DNA of 64,000 nucleotides from Protoeuglena noctilucae (Eukaryota; Chlorophyta; Pedinophyceae; Marsupiomonadales; Marsupiomonadaceae): NCBI GenBank assembly GCA_958009085.1, contig OY253669.1, positions 1,612,001 to 1,676,000 on the forward strand, in the 5' to 3' direction. Each line of letters starts with the position of its first letter. Position 1 is the stretch's first letter. A model generated the notes under the pieces. That model worked only from the letters and a program-made list of their open reading frames with translations. It was not told where the DNA came from and did not search any database. The position numbers and the translations under genes are program-made. This document shows, piece after piece, positions 1-11,825 of the stretch.

Positions 1-205
1 CTCGTGCCACGCCGCAGCCCTCCGAGCCCGGCACCCGCCGGGCGCGTTGTCAGCAGCGTGCAGGTTGGCGCGAACGCGGCGTTTCCTCCCCCTCCGTCCT
101 GCGCTTAGCGCCTGATCATCCAACGTCCCAATCTCTTGCAGATACGCAAACCACCCCGGGGATCGTGAGTGCGGGCGCCCGGCAGGTCCCGGCGCGATCC
201 CCGCC

Positions 206-3200
206 ATGGCGGGGCGCCATGCCATCGAGCGCCCCGCTGCGGCTCCGGGTTGGTCGAGCGATGAGATTGCGGCTGCCCGCGACCTGGACCTGGACGTCCA
301 TGGCATGCGCGACCTGGCCCGGTTCGGCTGGATTGGTGAGTCGCCGCAGACGAAAGCGCAGCAGACGAAAGGGCAGCCCAGTCCACCACTGCGCCCGATG
401 GCTCGCCCCGCCTCTTCTTCTCGCTTATGGGAGATCGCACTCCGCTCGCGCTCGCAGCGAGGGAACTCGCCGGCGCCCCGCTGCCGCACGGCTGGAGCTG
501 CGAGCGAGGGCTGGATGGGAGCCGCTGCTTTGCTCTGAAGGGCCGGCTGCGGAAGGCGCATCCGTTGTTGGACGTTTTCCGAGGCGTCCTCGAGGCGGTG
601 CGGGAGCGGGAAGAGCTGAACGAGTTCCTCGCGGTGGCCGTCGGCGCCCTCTGCCGCACATGCCGTCGCCTGTGGGGCGATAGCGAGCTGGCGTCGTGGG
701 TGTTTGGGCAGATCGGCCAGGCGCACAGGGCGATGGAGCAGGTCCAGCCGGATCAGGTGCTGGAGATGGCGCGGTACATGCACATCGACGAGATCGAGGA
801 GCGGGAGCTGACGTGGGTGGCGCTGTGGGCGGTGCCCTTCACGCTGCCGCCCGACTGGGAGGAGTGGGAGGACGACCGCGGCAGGCCGTACTACTACCAT
901 CGGGGCACGCGCGTGTCCACGTACGACCACCCGCTCGACGCCTTCTTTGCTCGCCTCCTGGAGGTGAGTGCACAGATGGATGCTTTGCATGGACCGCACG
1001 CCGCCCCCTGCCATGGCCAGCCGACCCCGTTGCTCACGCCAACCCCGGCCTTCATTGCCCAGGGAGAGCGGACGGAGCTGGCGCGGGCGAGGGCGCGAGA
1101 GAAGGCCACGGGCCCCGTCACGCGCCTCCGGCAGCGGTCGGCCGTGGCGGGCGGGCAGGGGCTCCTTCCCTTCTTCGACGAGCAGCGCCGCGTCTACTTC
1201 GCGGACATCCTGGCACCCGAACGGCGCGTCTATTTCTCCGACGCATGCGACATGCACCAGCGGTGCGTGCCTGCCTGTCGCAGCTGTGTGCGCACCACCC
1301 TATGCGTTGATGAGGTCGACCGCATGCACGCTGGTCGACCCACACTGTCGAATAAACCGTCTCATTTCATTCCGCCGCATCCACGCTCGCAGTGCCGCCC
1401 GGACCATCCAGCGCGCCGTGCGACGACGCTCCCAGCGAGCGCGTGCCGCCCAGGCACCCGAGCTCCCCAAGCGCCTCGACTCCCCTGGCTTCTCCTGCGG
1501 CGAGAGCGTCCCTTACCACGCCCCGTCCGAGTCCCACGACGTCCGCCTGCCACCAGGCCTCGCCGTCCGCGCGAGCGTCCCGGAGCTGCATGGGTCCTTC
1601 CGATCGACGTCCCCATCCGAGGACCCTCGCGCCGCGGTGTCGGCATCCTACTCGGAGGAAGGGACGTCGTTAAGGGACCCTGCGGGGCCGCGGGGGCGGG
1701 ACGGCGGGAGGGCCCCGCCGGCCATATCAGTGCCGGCCGCCGCGCCCGCCGACGTCGTCCCGGCACAGTCGGGGCGGCCCGGGACCTCGGGATCCGGGCA
1801 GGTCGACGACGCGACGTCGTCGCCGCGGCGATCGAGCAGCGTGGCGCCCACGGAGCACCTGGACGCGGTGCTGGCGCCGACGGCGGTGGTCAGGCACGCC
1901 GCGTTTGGGGAGGTGCCCCGGCCCCGGACGGCGGGGTGGGGGGACCTGGGCGAGGCGGGCGGGGGCAAGCCGACGCGCGTGGCGTGGCAGACAGCGCGGG
2001 AGGAGTCGGGTTGCAGCGAGGGGTCCGGGTGCGGGTCTGGGAGCTCGGGTTCGATCGAGGTGGAGGCCTCGTCGGAGGCGGCCAGCCGGGCGTGGGCGGG
2101 CCCGGCGCCCGGCTCCGCGACGGCGCTGCGGCTGGCGTGCATGGTGGCGGTGCGGTGGCGGCTGTTCCGTGCGCGGCAGGAGGAGATGTGGGCGGGGATG
2201 ATGGAGCGTTTCCGGCACGGCATGGCGGCGCGGATCCAGGCCGCGTGGCGGGGCTACCGGCAGAACCGGGCGTGGCGGCTGGTGCGGGGCTCGGCGGACG
2301 ACCTGCGGCGGGCGCGGCAGCGGCGGGGGGTGCCGGGCGGCGTGACGCCGGCCGACCTGCGGAGGCTCATGCTCCAGGTGCAGCGCACCATGGTGCGGCG
2401 GTCGCCCCGGGAGCACTCGGCGGCCGTCACGCTGCAGGCGGCGGCCCGGCGGTGGCTGGCCCGCCGCCGCCGGCAGCGACTGGCGCACGTGCGCGAGGAG
2501 CGGCGCGAGCTGCTGAAGAGGTTCGAGGCCGCGTATAGGTGGATGTACCGGTTCCCGCAAGTGCCGCTCGACGCGCGGGCGCCGGAGGAGCTGGGCGCCA
2601 AGCAGCCCCTCCACGTCAGGCAGTGGTACTGGCTGGTGTCCCGCGCCGCGCGCATCGACGTTGGCCCGGGGCTCAGCGGCGACCTGCGGGCTGAGGAGGC
2701 CATTAACAAGCGCCTGCAGCGCCGCCTGGACCGCCTCCTGCACCTGGTGAGTGCTGTAGTATGGTGCACATGAAGCACAGGATGGGCGCCCGAGCATGCA
2801 GCGAGCGCGAGGCCCATACCCACGCTGAAACTGCGCATGCAATCGTCTGTCACACCTGCCCCCACCCCCGCGCGTCGTCGCAGGCGGCCCAGCGGCGCCG
2901 GGACAGGGAGGGCCTGGAGGGTCAGCTGCGGGTGCTGCTGGCGCTGGCGGAGGCGGGCAGGGATCAGGCAGTAGTGCTGGCGCGCATGCCGGGCCGCGGG
3001 AAGGACCTGTGGCTGGCGGAGGAGCTGCTCGCGACGCTGCGTGGCACGGGGGCGCAGCTGCTGGCGGACCTGGAGGCGGACGACATGCGCCTCTGCAACG
3101 TCATGTCCCGGGCCAAGTCTCGGCTGGTGCAGGCCTGGGACGGCTGCCGCGCGAGCGCCGAGTTCCGGCGCCGCTCCGGACTGCTGCAGCTCCCGCCATC

Positions 3201-3229
3201 CGCGCGGTCGCTGGCGGCGCTGGTGGACG
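206..3229 (+). CDS. WW and IQ motif protein, 3' end lost in assembly gap
   Basis: The start is ATG 206. Exons I can place are about 206-335, 458-963, 1063-1262, 1393-2746 and 2884 into the N run; phases agree at each junction (ATT-G joins CG-AGG at 335/458). A WW-type domain lies near residues 172-204, with WEEWEDDRGRPYYYHRGT and a closing DHPLD. This resembles the CEP164-like WW class more than the classical two-Trp form. Three IQ-like segments follow: ARTIQRAVRRRSQR after 1393, AARIQAAWRGYRQNR near 2230, and AVTLQAAARRWLARR near 2430. The middle is low-complexity Ser/Pro/Gly. IQ motifs usually bind calmodulin or light chains and WW domains bind proline-rich partners, so a scaffold role is inferred. 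After the gap, 3430-3480 is open to a TAG in one frame, but the frame across the gap is unknown. No orthologue name is offered. Confidence 0.7.
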
Positions 3230-3429
3230 NNNNNNNNNNNNNNNNNNNNNNNNNNNNNNNNNNNNNNNNNNNNNNNNNNNNNNNNNNNNNNNNNNNNNNN
3301 NNNNNNNNNNNNNNNNNNNNNNNNNNNNNNNNNNNNNNNNNNNNNNNNNNNNNNNNNNNNNNNNNNNNNNNNNNNNNNNNNNNNNNNNNNNNNNNNNNNN
3401 NNNNNNNNNNNNNNNNNNNNNNNNNNNNN
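3230..3429. other. assembly gap (200 N)
   Basis: Exactly 200 undetermined bases. The round number suggests a placeholder of unknown true length. It interrupts the last visible exon of the WW/IQ gene. Confidence 0.98.
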
Positions 3430-3736
3430 GACGCCCTGCATCGTGTCGAGCGGTGTTGTCATCCGCTACACGCTGAGTAGCTCGAGCTCTCGCTGCTTCC
3501 TCTTCTCATGATTTTGATTCGCGGTCTTGTGAGGCCGCGGTTGGGTCCCCAGTTCATACTGTGCTTTCCTCCTACGCTCACTTTCCGACTGCCGGAAAGT
3601 GAGGCAGCGCTAGCGGTTTCGCCGTCATGTCTGAGCCTCCAGTCTTGAAGAGTGGTGCTCATTCGCCACGCTACAAAAGCACGCAACACAGCGCATGACG
3701 CGACAACAGCGATGTTAGTATGGGCTTGTTTGTTGC

Positions 3737-6700
3737 TCACTGCCCCAGCATCTGCGCGATGCGAGCGGACCGGAAGTCGTCCCTCAGCTTCACCATCTCC
3801 AGCGCTTTCCGCCGCAGCAGACCTGCATGGGTTACAGAAGGCAGTGAGATCGATGACACCCGCACCGTCAGCCGCGCCCAGGTCTGGTGAGCCGCCGCCA
3901 CGTGAACAGCGCCCCGTGCCACGCACCCATCGAGTCGATGACGCCAGGAATCGATGCCGGCTCCACCAAAAAGACCCCCAGGACCTCTGCCAATGCCGCC
4001 ATGTCCTGCAATGCAAGGCATGTCACACCACCCTGGCAGGGTGGCCATCATCAACGGCCAATGCAGTGCAATGCAGTGCAGTGCTGCGCTGTGCTGCGCT
4101 CTGCTGCGCCATGCTGTGCCGTGCAGTGCATGACCATGCCATGCATGCTGTGCCATGCACGCTTTGCACACTTGCACCCTCCAATCCCTCGCCTTCTCCA
4201 CTGCGGGGCATTTGAGGTCCGCGGCCACCTCCTGCAGCTCCCTTAGGTCCCGCTTCAGCTGCAGGGCGCCCGTGGAGCAGAAGGTGTACTTGCCCACGTG
4301 GGACTCGAGGGCGTCAAACATGGCACGTGCCAGATCTGCAGGCAGGTGCAGGGACTCCAGACTCCGACCTGCCCCAAGTGCGGGGCAGAGTCACATGTGC
4401 CCGCCACCCATGTGCATGCCACCCATCTGATGTCACCCATAGCATGCGCCAGTCACACCCATGTGCATGCCACCACATGCACCCTCGCATCTCGCCCTCA
4501 CCCTCCGTCAGCCGCTCTTGGTTGCCGCTGTCGGGGATGCACGCCTGGATGTCGCGAGCGGCCGCACGCACGAACGACGCCACCAGGCTGATGCCGGGCG
4601 TGGGGCGGTCCAGCTGCGGCGACGTCTCCCCCGTCACCTGCACACACAATGGGGCGATTGATGCTCATAAGACCCTGGCAGGCCGAGGCAAGGGTAGGAG
4701 CACGGAAAGGGCTACTGAGAGAGTTGCTAAAGCGCGGCGGAGAGGGCTGTCAGGTGTACCCGGGTATCCCATGTGCCACGACGGCACCCACCCCTGAGCC
4801 ATGCGCCCTGGCACCCCCGCTCGCCTTGTAGAAGGACTTCTGCGTATTCAGAGACAGCGTCTGCAGGAGCTGCTGCTTGACGGCCGCCTGTGCCTTCTGA
4901 AGGATCCCTTCACAGGCGCCCTCCGCCTCGCCAGCAAACAACCGCATCCCCGTCTCAATGTTCTGTCGCGCCTCACGGGCGCCGGGACCCTCCATGACCG
5001 GCAGCACTGCGGCGGGGAAACTGAGATAGTTTATTCAAATAACACTGCTGTGGGGTGACGGGGCAAGTCACGCTGCGAGTCATCGCGCCGTGACGCGCGA
5101 CGGCAGCAACACCCTCTCAACTGTTCGGCCCCACAGGCGCGCAGTTCTCACGTGTCGATCGGACGAAGTCGTCCACGAGCGCCGCGAGCTGCGTGGCCAT
5201 CGCCACCGCGACAAACGCGTGAGCCAGGCCCTCCCTCACGGCCTTGGTCGTCTCCTCCGCTGTCATCCCCGGCCTGAGAAGAGAAGTCATACAGGGTAGA
5301 GTATATGGCTCTGCACAGACCAAAGCCACTCTTGCTTAGCGCTTGCCTAGCGCTTAATCCCTAAGAAGCCCCTGTGTAGTCCCAATCGACTCACTTGAGT
5401 GGCCTGTCGCACCCCGCCCTCATGAGCACCTCTGCCAGCTCGAGCCCACGCACGACGCGCTGAGCAAAGTGTCCGAAGAAGCTCGCGGGCGCCAGGGACG
5501 CGCTCTTCACCCAGGTACGGGGGTACATGAGCGCCTGGACGCTCTCCAGCGATTCCCTGCACATGCATGAGCCATGATGTGCCAGTTGCCAGTTGCGAGG
5601 TGTACAACCCGTGACACGAGTAGTGCATACGAGCGGGGTTCTTGCTTGTTCCGCGGTGTGTTGCTCAACCCGCTGCCATACTGACTACAATCGTACCACC
5701 TCCTTTTCCTACACGCTCAAGCTGGCCCGCACCCGCACCCGCCCTATCGCCCGCAACCGCACTGGCACCACCACTCTCCTCACTCACCCGCTGTTCTGGG
5801 ACAGGACCACCACGCGGTCGACCATCTTGCTGAAGCGCTCCAGGGCGCCGGTGGTCACCGTCTTGCCCGCGATGGCTGATATCACCGCCGCACTGTCGAG
5901 CGTCTCATGGAGGGCCCTGTGAGAGCAAAAGCAAACAGGCTCATGTCAGACAGTGTGTTGCCTCAAACAGCATGCTCTCTCCCTCGGAGGCACAAAGGCG
6001 GTGACAGGCAAAGGGCAGGTGCGGTGCAGCAGCAACGTTTGGCGACATGGCAGCGTCAGTGTCCCTCGGCCTCCCCAGCACGTGAGAGACGACCCCCGTA
6101 TTCCCACAGAAAAAGCATCACTGGGTTGTAATAATGAGGATGATCAGCTACGCCCAGCGCCCCTCACTTGAGCAGCATGACCTCCGCGTCCACATGCACC
6201 GCCAGCATCTCTGCCAGGGCCGCCGGGCCCAGTTTCTCGATCATGGGGCACGGCACCGCGAGCTTCGAAGCCACCTCGATCCCCGCGGCCTGGGCGACGC
6301 AGTGGAAGGGGGTGAGTCAGCAGCGCAGCAGGGTCGTGCGATGATTGCGCGTCTGTGCAAAATATGGGCGATGGTGGGGTGTGCACGTCGGGGTGCGTGG
6401 GTGCCGGCAGGCAATCAGCGGCCACACGGCCACCCATTAAGCTGTTTTTGAACTAAGTGGGGCAGTCGCATATGCACCAACGCCATGCAAAGCACAGCCC
6501 ATGCCATCTCACCTGCAGCCGCTCGTACATGCTCCTGAGAGCCTCGAGGTAGTCCTCGATTTCATCCACGGTGGCATCCGAACTGCAGAAGATTAGACAA
6601 GGAAAACAGGCGTGTCGATGGACAAGCAGGTTACCACTCGCGGCCGCAGTGCCCATTGCAGACATCTAATAAGGAAGGAGAGACAATGACATGTGCTGCA

Positions 6701-8926
6701 CAAGTGACCCCCGCCGCCTTTGCTAGACAACCCAAGCAGGGCTTTAATGATCACACACCCACTGGGCGCCCGTGGCAGCTCGCCTGGGGAAGACGAGGCA
6801 GTTGCGCATGATGGGCTTGAGCTGGCTCTCGACGGCTGCCGTGAAGAGGGCGGCCATGGGCCTCTCTGGGTCCTGCAGGATGGTCCTGAGCACCTCAGAC
6901 TCCCGGCTTATGAGTTGTTGGAAGTCCAAGATGACGCGAGCCTGCAGGGAGGAAGAGCAGTTGCTCGCATTAGCGATGAAGCATGCGTGCGTGCGACCAG
7001 ACCAGTGACCATCGCGGGACGCCGCACAGGTGAGCCTGGCTGCCACCCCGCTGCGTGGCACCCCCACTACAACCCGACTACAACCCCCCCTGCCACCCCC
7101 ACTCACCAGCGCCACGTTCCTCTCCCCAGGGTCCGTGAAGTCCGAGGACGGGACCACTGGCACGGTCGCAGGGTGGCCGTCCAGGTACAGGGTCGGGAGA
7201 GTGGAGCCCCTGCCTAGCGCCTGGGAGGCACGGAGAAGGGGTGATGTGAGACGGGCAAGGGAAGCAGTCAGTCAGTCACTTTGCAAAGCTGCAAAGCCCC
7301 GCACCTGCAGCAACTCTGCGGCCCTCTTCATCCCCGCGAGGTCCTTCGTGGCACAGGCGCCTGCGTGTGTAACGATGATAGCGAACACATTGGAAGAGAG
7401 ACGATGCGGGATGCAGAGAGCTACAGAGAGGCACGGCGGGCGTGTCACGAGACAGAGCTGTCATAACCAGAGCTGTCGAATGACAGCGACAGGGCGCCAC
7501 GCTTGGGATTCCAGCTGTTGTGCAGTGATCCATCCACATCCACAAGCAGCCTTCCAGTTCCTCAAGAAACTCCTAAACAGCCATGGGAAGGCAGCCTTGC
7601 CTTGAAAGTCCTTCACCGCGGCCTCCTCGCTGCGCCGCACGTGGGCGTGGAGGTTCTCCACCGCGATGAGCAGCTGGCCCAGGTTGACCGTGCCTCTCTG
7701 CACGGGGCCGTCGTCGAAGTCCGTAGAGTCTGGGGGTGTCCAGGCAGCGAGCACGTTCACGTTTCTAGTACAAAAGAAGCAAGGAGGAGGAGCAGGAGCT
7801 GCACATGCTAAGCACCGTCTTAAAAGGACAGCCCCTGAAGAGCGTTGCCCCAACCACACCACCCTCGGCGCACCACCGTCCCAGTCACACCACCCTCAGC
7901 ACAGCGTGCCCCAGTCACGCCGCACCTGCGGGCCCTGTCGTGCGGTGGAGCAGCTCCTCCGCCACGGACAGGAGCTCTGCGGCCTTAGCACACGCAGCCA
8001 CGCGCTTCTGCTGGGCGTCTTGGCCCTGGAAAACGGTGAACTCTGGCGGCAAGTGCTGTAAATTGGGGCCCGCCTCTGCAAAGTCCACCAGGTGCCTGCG
8101 AGGGGGTCAGACCTGGCACTGGCAATCGTGACTCGACCCTGGGCGTGCTGCACTGAGAGAGGCCAACTTGTGTGCCCCATCTCAATATGACGCACCGGAT
8201 GATGCGGTGTGATTGTTCGGCCCGAATCCTCCTCTCCTCCGTGAGCTTCAGCTTCTCCACTGCGAGGGAGCGAGGCAGGAACGCTTGTCGGTCCCGGCTT
8301 CTGGGGTCCACAACCGGCGGCCCCACCGCAGGGGCCTTGCCAGGCCCACGCAACACGCACCCGTCTCTCCCGAAACGCTCAGGACGCCCTTGAGCGTGGA
8401 GTCCAGCTTCTGGCACTCTTGCAATGCGCTGGAGATGCCCGTCTCAAGCATGGCTGCGGGAATGGTGGTTGGGTTGGTTGTTGGGTTCTTGACTCGTTTG
8501 CTCATCAGCTGGTACACAGGGGCGCAGCCCTCCCGCCCGCGCTGCCCACCAGCGGATTCCAGCTGCTCTCGCCGCCTCGCCTCCACGTCCTCAATAATGG
8601 CCATCACCTGCGTGACGAGAGTGCTGGGAAGGGGATGCGCGCAAGGTACGCCTGACCCCGGGGAAGCAGCAGCAGCCTTCCGCACGCACCCTGTCTTGTT
8701 GCTGCGTCTTCACATGGTACACCTGCTCCTCCAGCTCCGCCAGGCTGGCAATTAGGCCGTCGATGGAGAGGTTTTGACCCGCTGAGAGGGAAACGGCCCT
8801 GGTTCGGTCGCGGTGGTGGGAAGCTGCGGTCTGTCAGGCTCCCACAACGACTTTCAGCACTGTACCTTGGAACGCTCGCGCCAGGACCTTGCTGGGCAGC
8901 GTCTCGCTGACGAAACCGCCCTGCAT
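3737..8926 (-). CDS. SEC10: exocyst complex subunit SEC10
   Basis: Sec10 (EXOC5) is a subunit of the exocyst, which tethers secretory vesicles to the plasma membrane. I chose ATG 8926 (MQGGFVSETLPSK) and the stop at 3737-3739. About 19 exons can be chained with consistent phase. Pieces match plant Sec10 in order: a coiled-coil N-terminus (GLIASLAELEEQVYHVKTQ), RIRAEQSHRIIRHLVDF, DLAGMKRAAELLQ, YLEALRSMYERLQ, GALQLKRDLRELQEV near 4240, EVLGVFLVEPASIPGV at 3927-4005, and KLRDDFRSARIAQMLGQ at the end. The last three parallel the plant Sec10 C-terminus (LRLKRDLNEY, ANVFIVAPDSLP, QLREDYKSAKLA). Four introns need GC donors, at 7600, 6783, 4824 and 4192 on the minus strand. Each restores the frame and the expected spacing. 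SEC10 is divergent from adenylate kinase and convergent with the WW/IQ gene. Confidence 0.87.
4040..4165. repeat. degenerate CATGC/GTGCTGC short repeat in a SEC10 intron
   Basis: A run of near-identical 5-8 base units (variants of ATGCAGTG, CTGTGCTGCG, CATGCCATGC) fills much of the intron between the last two long SEC10 coding exons. A related TGCATGCCACC-type run occurs near 4400-4475 in the preceding intron. They look like slippage-grown simple sequence. I see no function in them. Confidence 0.6.
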
Positions 8927-9440
8927 CCTCCCTCCCCGGGGCACAGTGCCCCGAGGGTCCCACGCCACGCCACTCCAGGGCAGTCGCTGCACAGGTGACG
9001 CGAGAGGGGACCCGCCTTGCGCTCTCGCCTCCTCTCACGCGACCAATCGCCCAGTCAGCGATGCGGTGCGCGTCGAGTGCAGGTGGTGGGCGATTTCAGG
9101 GACGGGCGAACGAAGCGAGGATAGGGGTATGGTGTCAGGCACCGCTCTCTGCTCTCGCGGCAACGAGGAATGCAAAACGCCGTCTGCGGTGATTGAAACG
9201 TGGATTTTCTGGCCTGTTTCAAGCAGGGCCGGGCCGCGCGCTCCTCCCCGCCCGCTGCGTGGTTCCCTCCACGCAGTGACTTTTGTGAAACTCCTCCACG
9301 TGGGCTGCTGTCCCGCGGACCCTCTCAGAGCCCCGCCAACGTCCGGTCGTGGCTGACCTCGCTCCGATTCGCGCGTTTCTTTGCCCACGCATCCGTTTCC
9401 CACCTCTTTGTCGGGATTTTGTGAGGGACAGCTGGGAGCC
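8927..9440. promoter_or_regulatory. divergent 5' region, SEC10 / adenylate kinase
   Basis: About 510 bases lie between the SEC10 start (minus) and the adenylate kinase start (plus), so both promoters must lie here. I see no clear TATA box or repeated operator. Open frames across it are GC-driven shadows. Confidence 0.45.
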
Positions 9441-10565
9441 ATGCCCATCGACCTGTCCGAAGTGCCCGTGGGTGATCTGATGGCCGAGGTCAAGCGCCGC
9501 CTCGAGTGCCAGGACAAACCAGAGCGCCGGGTCATTCTGATAGGTGAGAGGCTCCAGGGCGCGCGCGGCGTCCGCGGTTGCGCGCGATCGAGCTCGGAGG
9601 GCGGTCTGCGCCTGCCAGGCGGGGCCACACCGGGGAGATCCGCTCCCCGAGACGTCGTTTGCAGGGCCTCCCGGTTGCGGGAAGGGCACGCAGTCGCCCA
9701 TCATCAAGAAGGACAACTGCCTCTGCCACCTGGCCACGGGTGACATGCTGCGTGCTGCGGTGGCCGAGGGGACTGCGATGGGGAAGAAGGCCAAGGCGGC
9801 GATGGACGCGGGCGCGCTCGTCTCCGACGACATCGTTGTGGGGATCATCGCCGACGCCGTGAAGAAGCCCGAGTGCCGCAACGGCTTCATCCTGGACGGC
9901 TTCCCGCGCACGGTGGCCCAGGCCGAGATGCTCGACTCCATGCTCCAGAAGGCGAGACCCGGGCGTGGCCTCCGCGCATGGACAGCGCATGCAGCACCTG
10001 TCGGCTACAGCGATCGATCCGTGACACCTCGCTCGCGTGTGCCTCGGCCCGCAGCGTGGGGTCGGCATTGACAAGGTCCTCAACTTCCTGGTCCCGGATG
10101 AGACCCTGGTGGAGCGCGTCACGGGGCGCTGGATCCACCCGGCGTCCGGCCGTTCGTACCACGAGAAGTTCGCGCCGCCCAAGGCAAGTCGACAGCATGC
10201 GCGGGCCAGGGCTCGCCGAGCGGTCCCAGCATGGGCCCACCTTTACATACGCCCGTGTGCCTGTGCAGGCGGCGGGGGTCGACGACGTGACCGGGGAGCC
10301 TCTCATTTGGCGCAAGGACGACAACGCGGAGACGCTCAAGGCCCGGCTGGTGAGGAACTGAGGCGTGGTGGGGTGAGCCGGGCTGGGAGAGAGTGGCGGG
10401 GCGAGCGTCTCAGATTCCCACCCCCACGGGCGGTCGCAGGGCGCTTTCCACGCTCAGACGCAGCCCGTCATCGAGTACTACAAGCGGAAGGGCATGGTGT
10501 ACGACCTGGTCGCGGACAAGCCCGCTGCCGACGTGACGTCTCAGGTCCGCAAGGCCCTGAGCTGA
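9441..10565 (+). CDS. ADK: adenylate kinase (long-lid form)
   Basis: It interconverts ATP + AMP and 2 ADP. Exons: 9441-9543, 9665-9951, 10055-10183, 10269-10349 and 10440-10565, giving 241 residues. The P-loop GPPGCGKGT is at residues 35-43, followed by [11 protein letters not shown] (AMP site), [10 protein letters not shown], the lid [37 protein letters not shown], and a C-terminus [17 protein letters not shown]. The order and lid match the cytosolic/mitochondrial AK2 type (plant ADK3/ADK4). No plastid transit peptide is visible. Introns 2 and 3 both begin with GC: AAG then GCGAGA at 9952, and AAG then GCAAGT at 10184. Reading through either would insert residues the family does not have. 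ATG 9441 is the first in-frame Met and gives the usual short N-terminus. Confidence 0.93.
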
Positions 10566-10652
10566 GGGCTAGAGCGCTGCGCGGGGAGATTCGCTAGCCT
10601 GACGTTCAACGCTGCTCGGCGACGCGGCCAAACAAGGCTATGTCATGGCACT

Positions 10653-11825
10653 TTACGACAGGACCGCCAGGATGTCACCCTCCCGGATAACGATGTAGCC
10701 CGCCCCATCTTTGCCCTCGAACTCGACGCCAGAGTACTTGGAGTAGAGCACGGAAGCCCCGGCGGGGACGCCGACGGCCTGCACCTCGCCATTCTCACTC
10801 CGCTTGCCCGGCCCCGCCGCCAGGACCTGTGGGGGGGTAGCGTGACGGTGCGAATGCTGCACGCGGGCGAGCCGGCCTCCGTCGCAGCGCGCTGGCAAGG
10901 AAAGCTGCGTCTCACTTTGCCGATCGTCGGCCGCTCGGCTGTCGACCCCGACAGGATGACACCCCCGGTCGTCTTGCTGCTCGCCTCGGCCAACTCCACC
11001 AGCAGCCGGTCCCCCAGCGGCTTGAGGTTGCGGACGTCGTCCCCAGCCATCAGGCCGATGCTGCGGGCGCAGAGACCGCATGCTCGCGCACGCCGCCAGC
11101 CGAGCAGAGTCGCTCTGCGTCCCCGCCACAGCTCCGCCTCACCAGTCCTCCTCCTTCAGCAGCACGTACTCTGCGTCCTTCATCTCCACCTCCGTGCCCG
11201 CGTACTTGGAGTACACCACCCGGTCGCCCGCCTTGACGTTCTTGCAGTCCGCGGAGGCGTCCACGACCTCCCCCGCGGTGGGCTTCTTCTGCGCCGTGCT
11301 GGGCAGGAGGATGCCGCCGGACGACACCTCCTCCACGTCGCCGACGCGGACGAACACGCGCTCCCCGACGGGCTTCACGGTCGAGAACTGCGGCAGCGGG
11401 CGCAGCGGGGGCGCTGCCGCGGGAAACACGTTCTAGAAGTGCCGTGCCCCTGGAAGAGGCCAGGGAAGGGCGGAGAGGGCGCGAGCTGGGCGCCAAGGGT
11501 ATCCAAGCATCTGCGTTGGCCACGCTGATTCGGGAGCCGGGCGCAGTGGCCGAAACTCGCCAAGGAGGCGAAGCCATCGAATGGATGATGGCTGCCTGGC
11601 AGCGCGGCACCGGCACGCGGTCGCCCAGTGGAGCACGTCCCCGCGACGATATACCGAAACAACGGATGGAATGCTACGGTCCTGGCTCGTGGGAGGGGAA
11701 ATCGACAGCGCCGGGACGCCGAGCGGCCGCACCTTGGCCGGGACGGTGGCCGCCGCTTGGGCAACGACGCTCCTCCGGTTCGATGCCACCGCCGTGAGGG
11801 CGGGGAGCCTCAAGGTGGACGCCAT
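10653..11825 (-). CDS. CPN20: chloroplast co-chaperonin CPN20 (two Cpn10 domains)
   Basis: This is the plastid GroES-type lid of chaperonin Cpn60, used in Rubisco and other protein folding. Exons on the minus strand: 11825-11733, 11432-11143, 11060-10916 and 10826-10653, giving 233 residues. Residues 1-31 (MASTLRLPALTAVASNRRSV...) look like a plastid transit peptide: Ser/Ala/Arg-rich, no acidic residues. Two tandem Cpn10 units follow. The first has VKPVGERVFVRV, SSGGILLPSTAQ and a DRVVYSKYAGTEVE roof. The second has LKPLGDRLLVELAE, TTGGVILSGSTAE and VLYSKYSGVEFEGKD, ending DILAVLS. Tandem Cpn10 domains are the defining trait of CPN20. All three introns are GT-AG. It is divergent from the Raf-like kinase gene. 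Confidence 0.94.

Noticed and set aside
1727-2842. Long minus-strand open frame opposite the WW/IQ gene (371 codons)
   Set aside because: It is Arg/Pro/His-rich shadow translation typical of 70% GC DNA. The plus strand shows IQ motifs and consistent splicing.
4040-4165. CATGC-type repeat as a structured RNA or CRISPR-like array
   Set aside because: Units are 5-8 bases, irregular and without spacers. They fit simple slippage in an intron.
9952-10054. Reading adenylate kinase intron 2 with a GT donor 15 bases downstream (ARPGR then GTGGCC)
   Set aside because: It would add five residues inside a spacing fixed across adenylate kinases. The AAG/GCGAGA site gives the exact family spacing.
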